This document shows, one piece after another, positions 25,765 to 35,649 of a DNA stretch of 64,000 nt. The notes under the pieces are model-generated. The model was not told where the DNA came from. It did no database searches and was given only the letters and a program-made list of their open reading frames with translations. This stretch comes from an uncultured Paracoccaceae bacterium (GTDB lineage Bacteria > Pseudomonadota > Alphaproteobacteria > Rhodobacterales > Rhodobacteraceae). The translations under genes were made by a program, and so were the position numbers. The stretch is taken from NCBI GenBank assembly GCA_937864535.1, contig CALMJS010000017.1:1-64000 (forward strand), read 5' to 3'. Each line of letters starts with the position of its first letter. Position 1 is the stretch's first letter.

Positions 25765-26416
25765 CCTGATCATCCCGCAGAATGCGGGTTTCATAGGCTG
25801 GGTTCGCCGCCTCTAGCGCGATCATCCCGTTGACACGACGAAACTTTTTCAGCGTCGCCTCTGCCTCTTCGACCAAGGCGACCACGATATCGCCGTTGTC
25901 TGCGGTCGAGCCCTCGCGAATGATGACGATATCACCGTCATTGATCCCGGCGTCGATCATCGAATCGCCGCGCACCTCTAGCGCGTAGTGTTCACCACTG
26001 CCGAGCATGGTTTGCGGCACAACGACGTGGTGCGACACCTCTGAAATCGCGGCGATCGGGACACCGGCGGCAATCCGGCCCATGACAGGCAGTTCAATCG
26101 CGCTGATCGTTTCAACCGCCCGCGCGGCAGGGCGTTTGGGGGCAGGGGCCGCGCCCCCGTCGATCACCGCGGGACTGAACCCTTTGGCGATCATGCTGTC
26201 GGGGAGCTTTACAATTTCCAGCGCTCGCGCCCGATGGGCGAGGCGGCGAATGAAGCCACGTTCCTCGAGCGCGGTGATCAACCGGTGAATCCCCGATTTC
26301 GACCGCAGATCGAGCGCCTCTTTCATTTCATCAAAGGAGGGCGGAACGCCATCACGCTGCACACGCTTGTGAATGAATTCGAGCAGGTCGAGCTGTTTTT
26401 TGGTCAGCATTGGCAT
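25721..26416 (-). CDS. lexA: LexA repressor
   Basis: 231 residues, full length. The N-terminal winged helix ([16 protein letters not shown], then [20 protein letters not shown]) binds SOS operators; a Pro/Ala linker follows. The C-terminal S24 peptidase domain has the self-cleavage bond Ala117-Gly118 (RIAAGVP), the nucleophile Ser152 (RGDSM) and the general-base Lys190 (ATLKKF). RecA filaments trigger cleavage and SOS induction. In Rhodobacter LexA also affects gene-transfer-agent production. A perfect alphaproteobacterial SOS box lies 40 bp upstream. An ATG at 26410 could also serve as start. moeA precedes it on the same strand. Confidence 0.98.
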   Translation of the reverse strand: MPMLTKKQLDLLEFIHKRVQRDGVPPSFDEMKEALDLRSKSGIHRLITALEERGFIRRLAHRARALEIVKLPDSMIAKGFSPAVIDGGAAPAPKRPAARAVETISAIELPVMGRIAAGVPIAAISEVSHHVVVPQTMLGSGEHYALEVRGDSMIDAGINDGDIVIIREGSTADNGDIVVALVEEAEATLKKFRRVNGMIALEAANPAYETRILRDDQVKVQGRLVGLIRSY

Positions 26417-26455
26417 CCCTGAGAGTTCGGCGCGAAGGGTGCGCGTTTCCCTGAT

Positions 26456-26470
26456 GTTCTACCCATGTTC
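26456..26470 (-). promoter_or_regulatory. LexA SOS box upstream of lexA
   Basis: GTTCTACCCATGTTC on the plus strand (GAAC-N7-GAAC on the coding strand) is an exact match to the alphaproteobacterial SOS operator. It lies between the moeA stop (26495) and the lexA start (26416), so lexA has its own autoregulated promoter within the run. Confidence 0.88.
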
Positions 26471-26494
26471 CCGTTTTGTGTCAACGGTTTGCTT

Positions 26495-27670
26495 TTACAG
26501 CCGTAGAATTTCGATGATGTCGCCGGCTTTGCGGGCAGGGTCCCTGATCGGGCGGATCATCAAGCAATTGCTGGACGCGAGGACCGACAGGAGAGAGCTG
26601 TCCTGATCCTGCGCCGGGGTGACATGGCCATGTTCGACGCGGGCGCGCATGTAGTGGGTCCGCGGTCCGTTCGGGCCGGTATCAACCGCCAGGACTGCCG
26701 TCTGGGTCTGCGGTAGCACCTCTGTCTGACCCAGCATTTTGCGCAGCATCGGAAGCAGGAACAAAACACCGCAGACAATTGCAGACACCGGGTTCCCCGG
26801 TAGGCCCAGATAGGGCTGACCATTGGAAAATGCGCCTGCAATCAACGGCTTGCCCGGGCGCATGGTGATTTTATAAAATGCCCGTTCCAGCCCGAGCTCG
26901 CTGGAAATCTGGCCCACCAGATCATAATCGCCGACCGACGCGCCGCCGACGGTGATCGCAATGTCAAACTCGGCCAGAGACGCCATCGCCGTGCGCAGCC
27001 CGTCGCGGGTATCGGGGGCGATGGGCAGAATGACACCTTCGCCCCCAGCGGCATCCACCATCGACTTGAGCGCAAAGACGTTCGAGCTGAGGATCTGATC
27101 GGCATTCGGCGTTCCGCCCGGCATCACCAATTCGTCGCCCGTCGCCAGAATCCCGACACGGGGGCGGCGGCTGACGGTGACAGATGGGCAGTTCATCGCG
27201 GCCAGCAACCCGCAGTCGTAGGGCGACAGCACTCGCGGGGCGGCCAAGGAAAAATCGGGTCCGAAGTCCACGCCCAGCGGCCGGATATTCGGTCCGTCGC
27301 CCAGATGTGGCTGAATGGTGATCAGGTCGCCTGCGCGGGTGACGTCCTCTTGGATCACCACATGATCCGCACCGGGCGGGACAGGCGCCCCGGTGAAAAT
27401 ACGCACGGCCTGACCGGGTCCAACATCCCCGGCGAACCCGTGGCCTGCCGCAGACTCTCCGATCACCGTAAAGGTCGCGCCAATCCGGACCTCGGCGTCG
27501 CGCACGGCATAACCGTCCATCGCCGCGCTGGGAAACGGCGGCTGCGGCCGCCATGTCCGCACGTCCTGCCGGAGCGTCCTGCCAGCGGCCTGTTCCAAGG
27601 GCACATCTTCGGTCCCGATGGGCCGAACCAGACCAAGACAGAGCGCCTGAGCCTCGGCGACCGAGATCAC
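26495..27670 (-). CDS. moeA: Molybdopterin molybdenumtransferase
   Basis: 391 residues starting at a GTG that overlaps the moaC stop (GTGA). MoeA inserts molybdate into adenylylated molybdopterin to finish molybdenum cofactor. Seen: the N-terminal [13 protein letters not shown] motif, [19 protein letters not shown], the MoaB/Mog-like central domain with GILATGDEL and [21 protein letters not shown] and LPGNPVSA, and the C-terminal beta-barrel. It is the fifth gene in the trpGDC-moaC-moeA run, with 78 bp to lexA. Confidence 0.96.
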   Translation of the reverse strand: MISVAEAQALCLGLVRPIGTEDVPLEQAAGRTLRQDVRTWRPQPPFPSAAMDGYAVRDAEVRIGATFTVIGESAAGHGFAGDVGPGQAVRIFTGAPVPPGADHVVIQEDVTRAGDLITIQPHLGDGPNIRPLGVDFGPDFSLAAPRVLSPYDCGLLAAMNCPSVTVSRRPRVGILATGDELVMPGGTPNADQILSSNVFALKSMVDAAGGEGVILPIAPDTRDGLRTAMASLAEFDIAITVGGASVGDYDLVGQISSELGLERAFYKITMRPGKPLIAGAFSNGQPYLGLPGNPVSAIVCGVLFLLPMLRKMLGQTEVLPQTQTAVLAVDTGPNGPRTHYMRARVEHGHVTPAQDQDSSLLSVLASSNCLMIRPIRDPARKAGDIIEILRL

Positions 27671-28140
27671 GCCTCGAACCTTCCGCTCTTGCCGCCGTCC
27701 TTGAGCGTGACGCGGATACCGCCGATGACCATGTCCTTTTGCACGGCCTTGACCATGTCATGCACGGTCAGTGCGGCGACAGATACGGCGGTCAGCGCCT
27801 CCATTTCGACGCCGGTCTTGCCGGTGGTTTTCACCGTGGCGGTGATGCGCACGCCGGGCAGATCATCATCGGGCGTCAGGTCCAGCGCGACCTTGGTGAT
27901 CGGCAGCGGATGACACAGCGGGATCAGATCGGCGGTTTTCTTGGCCCCCATGATACCGGCCAGACGGGCGATGCCCAGCACGTCGCCCTTTTCGGCCTTG
28001 CCGTCCTTGATCAGTGCAAGCGTCGCAGGGGTCATGGTAATATAGCCTTCGGCCACGGCGATGCGGCTGGTCACGGCCTTGTCCGAGACATCGACCATAT
28101 GCGCCTTGCCGCCCTCGTCGAAATGGGACAGGCCGGACAT
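27667..28140 (-). CDS. moaC: Cyclic pyranopterin monophosphate synthase MoaC
   Basis: 157 residues, the family length. MoaC turns 3',8-cyclo-7,8-dihydro-GTP into cyclic pyranopterin monophosphate in molybdenum cofactor synthesis. Conserved blocks: [18 protein letters not shown] at the N-terminus, the active-site region [18 protein letters not shown], and [20 protein letters not shown]. The start overlaps the trpC stop by one base (TAATG) and its stop overlaps moeA by four, so it is coupled on both sides. Confidence 0.97.
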   Translation of the reverse strand: MSGLSHFDEGGKAHMVDVSDKAVTSRIAVAEGYITMTPATLALIKDGKAEKGDVLGIARLAGIMGAKKTADLIPLCHPLPITKVALDLTPDDDLPGVRITATVKTTGKTGVEMEALTAVSVAALTVHDMVKAVQKDMVIGGIRVTLKDGGKSGRFEA

Positions 28141-28952
28141 TACATCACCCCCGGACGATAGGGATTTGCGAGCAGATCGCGGGTCGCGCTGGCCACGTCC
28201 TCCTGACGCATCAGGCTCTCGCCGATCAGGAAGGTGCGCGAGCCATAGTGCGCCATGTCGGCCAGATCCGCCGGAGTGAACAGGCCGGATTCGCAGACGA
28301 TCATCCGGTCACCGGGCACGCGGCGGGCCAGTTGCCGGGTGGTGTCGAGCGTTACCTCAAAGGTTTTAAGGTTGCGGTTGTTGATCCCGATCATAGGCGA
28401 TTTCAGCCGCGTCGCGCGTTCGAGTTCCTCGGCATCATGCACTTCGATCAGGACATCCATGCCCCAGTCAAAGGCGCAGGATTCCAGTTCCTCGGCCTGC
28501 GCATCAGAGACGCTGGCCATGATGATCAGGATACAGTCGGCATGTAGGGCGCGCGCCTCGGCCACCTGATAGGTGTCGTACATGAAATCCTTGCGCAGGG
28601 CAGGCAGGGACACCGCGCTGCGGGCGGCGGTCAGATACCCGTCCGCCCCCTGAAAGCTGGGACCATCGGTCAGAACCGACAAACAGGTCGCGCCGCCCTT
28701 TTCATAGGCAACGGCCAGTTCGGGTGGGTTAAAGTCGGGCCGGATCAGTCCCCGCGACGGGCTGGCCTTTTTGATTTCGGCGATCAGGCCATAGCCCTGA
28801 CGGCTGGCGATTTTCAACTGTTCGTGAAACCCGCGGGTTGCCGGTGCGGCGCGGGCCATGTCCTCGACCACGGCCAAGGACCGGGCGGCTTTGCGTTCGG
28901 CCACTTCGTCCAGTTTATAGGCCTTGATCTTGTCCAGAATGGTGGTGGTCAT
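28140..28952 (-). CDS. trpC: Indole-3-glycerol phosphate synthase
   Basis: 270 residues from the ATG at 28952, with GGAGCG upstream. It closes the ring of CdRP to indole-3-glycerol phosphate in tryptophan synthesis. TIM-barrel motifs: [64 protein letters not shown] and [12 protein letters not shown]. It is the single-domain form, not fused to TrpF. It sits third in trpG-trpD-trpC and overlaps moaC by one base; 87 bp separate it from trpD. Confidence 0.97.
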   Translation of the reverse strand: MTTTILDKIKAYKLDEVAERKAARSLAVVEDMARAAPATRGFHEQLKIASRQGYGLIAEIKKASPSRGLIRPDFNPPELAVAYEKGGATCLSVLTDGPSFQGADGYLTAARSAVSLPALRKDFMYDTYQVAEARALHADCILIIMASVSDAQAEELESCAFDWGMDVLIEVHDAEELERATRLKSPMIGINNRNLKTFEVTLDTTRQLARRVPGDRMIVCESGLFTPADLADMAHYGSRTFLIGESLMRQEDVASATRDLLANPYRPGVM

Positions 28953-29039
28953 CGTCGCTCCGGTCTTTGTCGTCTTTGTGTCATGGCGCGGGGCGAGCGG
29001 CAACGGCTGCCGGCCCGCCCTGCGCCAAAGGTCTAGGGG

Positions 29040-30056
29040 TCAGGCCTCAGAGGTGACCTTGGCCAGCATCGTCACCGCGGCCATCGCGCGGCCACTGTCA
29101 ATGCTCTCGGCTGCCATTGCCACGCCATCGGGCAGGGTGTCCACACGGTCGGCGACGATCAGCGCGGCGGCGGCGTTGAACAGCACCGCATCGCGATAGG
29201 CGCCCTTTTCCCCGTTCAGCAGCGCCCGCAGGGCCACGCCGTTTTCCTCGGGCGTGCCGCCCAGAATATCGCGCAGCCGCCAGACGGGCAGACCAGCGTC
29301 TTCGGGGTGGACCTCGGTGCCGGTGATTTTGCCATCGGCCAGAACCGCCACAGAGGACGGCCCGGTGATCGAGATTTCGTCCATGCCGTCATGGCCATGG
29401 ACCAGCCACGCCTTTTCGGTGCCCAGATCCAGCAGGGTTTCCGCCATCGGAAAGATCAGATCGGGGGCAAAGGCCCCGGTCAATTGGCGTTTCACCCCGG
29501 CGGGGTTGGTCAGCGGGCCAAGGATGTTGAAAATCGTCTTGCAGCCCAGTTCCTGACGCACCGGCCCGACATGTTTCATCGCCGGATGGTGCATCGGGGC
29601 CATCATAAAGCCGATATTGGCCTCGCGCAGGCCGCGTTCGACGATCTCTGCCCCGACCATCACATTGATGCCCATTTGGCCAAGGGCGTCAGCAGCCCCT
29701 GATTTCGATGACAGATTGCGGTTGCCGTGCTTGGCTACCGGTACGCCCGCGCCCGCAACCACAAAGGCGGTAGCAGTGGAAATGTTCAGCGTGCCCAGAC
29801 CGTCACCGCCGGTCCCGACGATATCCATCGCGCCCTCGGGCGCAGCGACGGGGATACATTTGGCGCGCATCGCAGCGGCGGCGGCGGCATATTCGGCCAC
29901 GGATTCGCCGCGTGCGCGCATCGCCATCAGGAACCCGCCGACCTGCGCGGGGGTGGCCTGACCGGAAAACAGGATTTCGAACGCCTGATTGGCCTGCGCG
30001 CGTGACAGCGGACCTTCGGAAGCGGCGTAAATCAGGGGCTTCATTGCATCGGTCAT
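29040..30056 (-). CDS. trpD: Anthranilate phosphoribosyltransferase
   Basis: 338 residues. It transfers phosphoribose from PRPP to anthranilate. Motifs: the PRPP-binding [15 protein letters not shown], the [18 protein letters not shown] loop, the [14 protein letters not shown] block and GPLTNPAG. It is the stand-alone form, with the glutamine amidotransferase (trpG) encoded separately just upstream. Its ATG overlaps the trpG stop (ATGA), so the two are translationally coupled. Confidence 0.97.
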   Translation of the reverse strand: MTDAMKPLIYAASEGPLSRAQANQAFEILFSGQATPAQVGGFLMAMRARGESVAEYAAAAAAMRAKCIPVAAPEGAMDIVGTGGDGLGTLNISTATAFVVAGAGVPVAKHGNRNLSSKSGAADALGQMGINVMVGAEIVERGLREANIGFMMAPMHHPAMKHVGPVRQELGCKTIFNILGPLTNPAGVKRQLTGAFAPDLIFPMAETLLDLGTEKAWLVHGHDGMDEISITGPSSVAVLADGKITGTEVHPEDAGLPVWRLRDILGGTPEENGVALRALLNGEKGAYRDAVLFNAAAALIVADRVDTLPDGVAMAAESIDSGRAMAAVTMLAKVTSEA

Positions 30057-30640
30057 GCCGTCACCTTCATGCCTGCGATGGTCAGGAAATTCTCCAGCAT
30101 CTTGTGCCCGTGTTCGGAGGCGATGCTTTCGGGGTGGAATTGCACGCCCTGAATCGGCAATTCGCGGTGCTGGAGCCCCATGATCGTGCCATCCGACAGT
30201 TCTGCCGTCACCTCGAGGCAGGCGGGCAGTGTCGCGCGGTCCACGACCAGCGAATGATAGCGCGTCGCCTGGAATGGCGAGGGCAGACCGGCGAACACGC
30301 CTTTGCCCTCGTGGTGCATGGTGCCCATTTTGCCGTGGACGATTTCATGACAGCGGACGACGTTTCCGCCAAAGGCCTGACCGATGGTCTGATGGCCGAG
30401 GCAGACCCCCATCAGCGGCGTCCTGGTTTCGGCGGCGGCCATGGTCAGAGCCAGACAGATCCCCGCCTGATCGGGGTCGCAGGGGCCGGGCGACAGCAAA
30501 ATCGCCTCGGGCTTCATACCCATCGCATCCTGAACGGTCAGCGCATCATTGCGGCGGACGACGACTTCTGCCCCGAGTTCGCCCAAGTAGTGGACGAGGT
30601 TGTAGGTAAAGCTGTCGTAATTGTCGATTAGTAGAAGCAT
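30053..30640 (-). CDS. trpG: Anthranilate synthase glutamine amidotransferase component
   Basis: 195 residues from the ATG at 30640; a TTG at 30655 would add five residues. It is a class I amidotransferase with [15 protein letters not shown] at the start, the nucleophile Cys in [10 protein letters not shown], and the catalytic His and Glu in GVQFHPESI. It releases ammonia from glutamine for TrpE. It could also serve as PabA, since many bacteria share this subunit between tryptophan and folate. It leads the minus-strand trpG-trpD-trpC-moaC-moeA run; trpE is 1.6 kb away in another transcript. Confidence 0.95.
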   Translation of the reverse strand: MLLLIDNYDSFTYNLVHYLGELGAEVVVRRNDALTVQDAMGMKPEAILLSPGPCDPDQAGICLALTMAAAETRTPLMGVCLGHQTIGQAFGGNVVRCHEIVHGKMGTMHHEGKGVFAGLPSPFQATRYHSLVVDRATLPACLEVTAELSDGTIMGLQHRELPIQGVQFHPESIASEHGHKMLENFLTIAGMKVTA

Positions 30641-30779
30641 GGCCAGCCGTATCAATCATTTGGGGGTTTTGCCCACCCGAAGGTCGGCGGTATAGTCGCG
30701 ACATACATGATCCCCAACGGCGGCCAGCGTCAAGGCCACGGGGGCATGAAACGGGCAGACTAATCAAAGGGAAGTGCGC

Positions 30780-32174
30780 GTGCTGCGAGGATTGTTGATG
30801 GGAGTCGCCCTCGGGGCATTGGTCTCGGGGCTGGGTCTGGGGTTGGCGTCGCTGATCGCAGGTCAGCCGGCGGGCTCTGCTCCGCCGGTTGCCCCGATGA
30901 CAGAGGCCCCGCAGGCGCCGGTCTCGACACCGGCGGTTGCGCCTGCCAGTCCGGCAGAGCCGCGCACGGCAGTGCCAGCCGCCACCGAAAACCCGCCCGC
31001 CGAACCCGACAACGGCTTGGCCGTCGATGCCGCGACCGGCATTCAGATCGAGGCGCCGGAACTGGTGACGCCGCAAACTTCAATCAGCCCGACGGATATG
31101 GGCGGAACACAGCCTCCCGTCGCCGATACCAGCACCGTGGCGCGGCCCGACCCCACGGCGGTCGCGACAGCGATCGACCTGCCGAAAATCGACCTCGGGA
31201 CGGTGTTGGCGCCAACGACCGACGGTCCGGTTCTGCCCGCGCCGCAGGCCGATGCGCCCACGACCCCGAGCGCCGAGGCCGATGTCGTCGTCAGTACCGA
31301 CTCGGTGACAGCCGTGGTCGTGCCAGACGTGGTCGAGCCCGAGGTCACCGATGAACCTGCAGTGGTCGTCGGCTCGGTCCAGCTTGGTCAGACTGCGACC
31401 CTGCCGACCGGGGACAACAGCGTTGTGATCCGTCGCGCCGGGACAGATTCGGCAAATGCGGCTGCTCCGGTCGCGGTGCAGTCGGATTATGGGGCAAATG
31501 TGGCGGCGCTGGCGCAGTTTGCCGCTGCCTTTAGCAATCCCGGCAACCAGCCGATGCTGTCGGTTGTGATGATCGACGACGGGCAGCTGTCTAACGGGCC
31601 TGCCCTGATCCGCTCGATCCCATTCCCGATCACCGTTGCCATTGCTGCCACGGATGCGGATGCCAAGACCCGGATGTCCGCCTATCGGGACGCAGGGATC
31701 GAGGTCGCCGCGATCACCGAAATGCCCGCCGGGGCCTCGGCCGGTGATGCCGCTCAGGTGATCGAGGCCGCGATGGCGATCCTGCCGGAGGCCGTTGCCA
31801 TTCTGGACACCGGCACCAGCGGACTTGCTACCAACCGGGCCGCGACCGATGTTCTGGTGGCCCGACTGGTCGCGGATGGCCGCGGGTTGATCGAGGCTGG
31901 ACAGGGTCTGAACGAGCCGGCCCGCATTGCGGCAGCGGCGGGGGTGCCGACGGTCACCGTCGCCCGCGATCTCGATAGCAATGATCAGTCGGCGCTGGTC
32001 ATTCGCCGGTTCCTCGATTTTAACGCGTTTCAGGCGCGCCAGCAGGGAAATACGGTGTTGCTCGCGCGGCTCAGGGCCGAAACCGTCTCGGCGCTGACGC
32101 TCTGGGCGACAGCCAACCGGGCCGGGCAGGTGGCATTGGCGCCGGTGTCGGCGGTGCTACTGGATCAGGACTAA
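30780..32174 (+). CDS. Divergent polysaccharide deacetylase family protein
   Basis: 464 residues from a GTG at 30780, eight bases after AAAGGGA; a GTG at 30774 is possible but too close to that site. One N-terminal membrane helix (about 6-28) is followed by a long Pro/Ala/Thr/Val-rich linker (about 30-240) and a C-terminal domain of the divergent polysaccharide deacetylase type (LSVVMIDDGQLSNGPALI to the end). That fold is related to chitin/peptidoglycan deacetylases, but several family members lack catalytic metal ligands. It probably works in the periplasm on cell-wall or envelope glycans. It diverges from trpG and ends at a terminator shared with trpE. Confidence 0.82.
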   Translation: MLRGLLMGVALGALVSGLGLGLASLIAGQPAGSAPPVAPMTEAPQAPVSTPAVAPASPAEPRTAVPAATENPPAEPDNGLAVDAATGIQIEAPELVTPQTSISPTDMGGTQPPVADTSTVARPDPTAVATAIDLPKIDLGTVLAPTTDGPVLPAPQADAPTTPSAEADVVVSTDSVTAVVVPDVVEPEVTDEPAVVVGSVQLGQTATLPTGDNSVVIRRAGTDSANAAAPVAVQSDYGANVAALAQFAAAFSNPGNQPMLSVVMIDDGQLSNGPALIRSIPFPITVAIAATDADAKTRMSAYRDAGIEVAAITEMPAGASAGDAAQVIEAAMAILPEAVAILDTGTSGLATNRAATDVLVARLVADGRGLIEAGQGLNEPARIAAAAGVPTVTVARDLDSNDQSALVIRRFLDFNAFQARQQGNTVLLARLRAETVSALTLWATANRAGQVALAPVSAVLLDQD

Positions 32175-32178
32175 ACGA

Positions 32179-32203
32179 AAAGGCCCCGCAGTGCGGGGCC
32201 TTT
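32179..32203. terminator. Bidirectional terminator between the deacetylase gene and trpE
   Basis: AAAGGCCCCGC (32179-32189) pairs with GCGGGGCCTTT (32193-32203), loop AGT. It lies between the converging stop codons of the deacetylase gene and trpE. Confidence 0.85.
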
Positions 32204-32206
32204 GTC

Positions 32207-33718
32207 CTAGCGGTTACCGCTGCCTGAGAACCGCGTGGCGTCCTCGGCGGCCTTGCGGATGGCATTCGATTTGTGGACGGTTTCCATATATTCCGCCTCG
32301 GGGTCGCTGTCGTACACGACGCCGCCGCCAGCTTGGATATAGAGTTTCTCGTCCTTGAGCACCGCCGTGCGCAGCGCGATACAGATATCCATATCGCCGC
32401 CAGCACTAAAGTAGCCGACACCGCCGCCGTAAACGCCGCGCTTTTCCGGCTCCAGTTCGTCGATGATCTCCATCGCACGCACCTTGGGCGCGCCGGAAAC
32501 TGTGCCGGCAGGCAGACCGGCCAGGAGGGCGGATACCGCGTCCTGATCGTCGGCCAGTTCGCCAATCACGTTCGACACGATGTGCATCACGTGGCTGTAG
32601 CGTTCGATGATGAACTTTTCGGTCGGGCGCACGGTGCCGATTTTCGACACCTTGCCGGTGTCGTTGCGGCCAAGATCCAGCAGCATCAAATGCTCGGCCA
32701 GTTCCTTTTTATCGGCGAGCAGATCGACCTCGTTCGCCTTGTCCTCGGCGGGGGTGGCACCGCGGGGACGTGTCCCGGCGATCGGGCGGATCGTGACCTG
32801 CTTGCCCGCGACCTGCACCAGAATTTCCGGTGACGCGCCGATGATCTGATAGCCGCCAAAGTTGAAGTAGAACATATAGGGCGACGGGTTCGTCCGCCGC
32901 AGCGACCGATAGAGCGCAAAGGGCGGTTCGACAAATTCCTGCGTCCAGCGTTGTGCGGGCACGACCTGGAAAATATCGCCGGCGCGGATGTAGTCCTTGG
33001 CCTTTTCCACGGCGGCCTTATAGCCTTCGCGGGTAAAGTTCGAGGTGGCGGGGGCCACTTCGCGGGCGGGACGGAATTCGCGGCTATCCACCGGCACCGG
33101 ACGGTCCAGCGCACGTTGGGCATCCATCACCCGCTCGGCGGCCTGCGCATAGGCAGCCTTGGCCGAGAGGCCGGAATTGGCCCAAGCGGGCGAGACGAGG
33201 ATCACGTCGCCCTTGACCCCATCCAGAACCGCCACCACCGAGGGGCGCAGCATCATCGCGTCGGGCAGACCAATCGGGTCGGGGTTCACATTCGGCAGGT
33301 GTTCGACCAGCCGGATCATGTCGTAGCCCAGATAACCGAACAGCCCCGCGCTTGCCCCGGGCAGACCTTCGGGCAGGTCGATCCGGCTCTCGGCCAAGAG
33401 GGCGCGGAGCGAGGTCAGCGGGTCCGTCGGTTCCACCGTAAATGCATCGTCGTCATAGCGGGCGGCGCGATTGACGCGCGCCGTTGTGCCCACGCATTCC
33501 CAGATCAGATCGGGGTTCATACCGACGATCGAATAGCGACCACGCACTTCGCCGCCGGTCACGCTCTCGAGCATAAAGGCATGACGCCCCGCGCCCGAGA
33601 GTTTCAGCATCAACGAAACCGGCGTGTCCAGATCGGCCGCCAACCGGGTATAGACAACCTGGTTCTGACCGGCGTCATACGCCTTTTGGAAGGTTTCAAA
33701 GTCAGGGCTGAGCGCCAT
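32207..33718 (-). CDS. trpE: Anthranilate synthase component I
   Basis: 503 residues, full length. TrpE makes anthranilate from chorismate with ammonia from TrpG. Conserved: the N-terminal LLESVTGGEVRGRYS-type feedback region (near residue 50), then the chorismate domain with GDIFQVVPAQRW, NPSPYMFYFNFGG, IRPIAGTRPRG, DLGRNDTGKV, LPAGTVSGAPKVRAMEII and QAGGGVVYDSDPE. It starts 12 bp after the ppiD stop, so it is probably transcribed with ppiD rather than with trpGDC. That short gap leaves no room for a peptide-type attenuator. Confidence 0.97.
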   Translation of the reverse strand: MALSPDFETFQKAYDAGQNQVVYTRLAADLDTPVSLMLKLSGAGRHAFMLESVTGGEVRGRYSIVGMNPDLIWECVGTTARVNRAARYDDDAFTVEPTDPLTSLRALLAESRIDLPEGLPGASAGLFGYLGYDMIRLVEHLPNVNPDPIGLPDAMMLRPSVVAVLDGVKGDVILVSPAWANSGLSAKAAYAQAAERVMDAQRALDRPVPVDSREFRPAREVAPATSNFTREGYKAAVEKAKDYIRAGDIFQVVPAQRWTQEFVEPPFALYRSLRRTNPSPYMFYFNFGGYQIIGASPEILVQVAGKQVTIRPIAGTRPRGATPAEDKANEVDLLADKKELAEHLMLLDLGRNDTGKVSKIGTVRPTEKFIIERYSHVMHIVSNVIGELADDQDAVSALLAGLPAGTVSGAPKVRAMEIIDELEPEKRGVYGGGVGYFSAGGDMDICIALRTAVLKDEKLYIQAGGGVVYDSDPEAEYMETVHKSNAIRKAAEDATRFSGSGNR

Positions 33719-33730
33719 AACGGGCCTCTC

Positions 33731-35572
33731 TTACTGCAGGCTGGAGTGGACTGCGTTTACCGCAGCCGGGTCCACCTGAATTTCGGTCTTGGCGATCAAC
33801 TGTTGCAGCGTGATCTGGAAAATATCCTGCGCGATCCCGGCGCTGGCCGCATCGCCTTCGGATTTGCGAAGCGCGATGACATCGGCGTTTTCGGGATCAG
33901 CGGCGTTGACCGCATCCACACGCACCAGCACGGCGGCGCCGTTATACGGCATCGCAAAGCTGCCACCAGCCTCGGTCGCAAAGACCTGCTGGGTGAACCC
34001 CTCCGGCGTGCGGTCGATAAAGCTGCGGCGGGTGACATCGGGGTCGATTTTTGCGGTCAGGCCAAGCGCGGCGAAATCGGTGTCCAGCGTCATCGCGGCG
34101 GCCAGCTCCTGTGCCTTGGTCAGGATCGCGGTTTCCATCGCTTCGTTCCGCCAAGCGCTGCGCACCAGCGTGTAGACATCCTCGAGCGGCTGAACGGCCG
34201 GTTCGTTGATCGCATCGACACGCAGGGCAAACACGCCGCCGTCCGACAATTCGACCAGTTCCGGATAATCACCGATCTGCGCAGCGGCAGCGGCATCGCG
34301 GAATTCCGGGTAGGCCGCCATGCCATCGGTGCTGTCGGCGGTGATGGCCATCGTGCCCAGTTCCATCTGCGAATTGGCAACCAGATCTTCGAGGGTGGCT
34401 CCGCCAGCAACGAGGTCGGTCAGACCTTCGACCGAATCGCTGATTACGCGGCGGGCGCGGGCCTGTGCCAGTTCTGCGCGCAATTCATCGCGGGCGTCGT
34501 CATAGGTGGTTTCATCGGCAGCGAGGATCGCATTGACGCGGAACAACGCCGGACCCACCAGCGAGGGCAGCGGGCCAACGACCTGATCGGTGCTCGCTGC
34601 AAACACGGCCTCACCTGCTTCGGCCAGTTCGACACGGGACACATCGCCCAGATCGACGTCGTCCAGCGACAGGCCACGTTCGGCGACCAAGGTGTTGAAG
34701 TCGGTGGTGCCAGCGGTAATCGCCTCCATTGCGGCCTGCGCGGCAGCCTCGTCGGCAAAGCCGAGACGTTCGACCAAACGGCGCTCCGGCACGACATAAT
34801 CGTCGATGCGTTCCTGATAGAGATCGCGGATCGCCTGTTCGTCGACCTCGACCGTTTCCGAAATCGTCGACGGGAGCAGGACCGCATAGGTCAGCGATTT
34901 GGTCTCCGGCGTGGTGAACTGGTCCTTGTGCGCCTCGTGGTAGGCGATCAGCTCTTCTTCGGTCGGTTCGGGCAGCGCCTCGGTCAGCACGCTGGACCCA
35001 AGGATCGCCCAGGTGATATCGCGGCGTTCGCCCAGATAAACGCTGCGCAGCGCGGCAAAGCCATCGGCGGTTTCGATGCCGCCGACGATGCCGAGTTGCA
35101 GCAGGGTCGCGGCCATTTCATCGCGGGTCAGCTGTTCGTAGTCGGATTCATTGGTGCCGATGCGGGCGAGCGCGTCCTTGTAGGCGGCGCGGTCAAAGCC
35201 GCCTGCCAGCCCCTGAAAGGCGGGTTCATTGGCCAGACGTTCGCGCAGCGGCTCGTCGCCCATCGACAGGCCCAGCACGCTGGCTTCGTTTTCCAGAACG
35301 CGGCGGTTCACCAGATTGGCCAGCACCTCGTCGCTGATGCCGGCCGACTGCGCCTGCGCAAAGCTGATCTCGATCCCGAGTTGGGCGCGCAGGGTGTCCA
35401 TCGCCTGGCGGAGTTCCAGCGCGTATTGGTTGAGGGTGATTTCCTTTTGGCCGACACTGGCCAGACGGTTGCTGGTGCCGGTCAGGCTGGTGGTGCCAAA
35501 CCCAACAAGGCTAAAAAACAGGATGCCGAGAATAACCCAGACGCCGAGTTTTGTTTTCTTTTCCTTCGCCAT
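33731..35572 (-). CDS. PpiD-like periplasmic peptidyl-prolyl isomerase/chaperone
   Basis: 613 residues from the ATG at 35572. An N-terminal cytoplasmic Lys-rich stretch and one membrane helix (about 10-32) anchor it to the inner membrane. A SurA-like chaperone region follows (about 35-200), then a parvulin-like region (about 230-350) and a long C-terminal helical and beta part. The parvulin motif is weak, so isomerase activity is uncertain, as in E. coli PpiD. It helps newly exported outer-membrane or periplasmic proteins at the translocon exit. trpE follows 12 bp downstream, an odd but close pairing. Confidence 0.88.
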   Translation of the reverse strand: MAKEKKTKLGVWVILGILFFSLVGFGTTSLTGTSNRLASVGQKEITLNQYALELRQAMDTLRAQLGIEISFAQAQSAGISDEVLANLVNRRVLENEASVLGLSMGDEPLRERLANEPAFQGLAGGFDRAAYKDALARIGTNESDYEQLTRDEMAATLLQLGIVGGIETADGFAALRSVYLGERRDITWAILGSSVLTEALPEPTEEELIAYHEAHKDQFTTPETKSLTYAVLLPSTISETVEVDEQAIRDLYQERIDDYVVPERRLVERLGFADEAAAQAAMEAITAGTTDFNTLVAERGLSLDDVDLGDVSRVELAEAGEAVFAASTDQVVGPLPSLVGPALFRVNAILAADETTYDDARDELRAELAQARARRVISDSVEGLTDLVAGGATLEDLVANSQMELGTMAITADSTDGMAAYPEFRDAAAAAQIGDYPELVELSDGGVFALRVDAINEPAVQPLEDVYTLVRSAWRNEAMETAILTKAQELAAAMTLDTDFAALGLTAKIDPDVTRRSFIDRTPEGFTQQVFATEAGGSFAMPYNGAAVLVRVDAVNAADPENADVIALRKSEGDAASAGIAQDIFQITLQQLIAKTEIQVDPAAVNAVHSSLQ

Positions 35573-35649
35573 GTCGGGCGCTCTCCCTCTGCTTGCCCTG
35601 TGCGCCAGGGTCGGCAACTGAATAGGCGGGCCTGCGGCCCTGCGCAAGG

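Noticed and set aside
33719-33730. Tryptophan attenuator before trpE
   Set aside because: Only 12 bp separate ppiD and trpE, with no leader peptide or competing hairpins.
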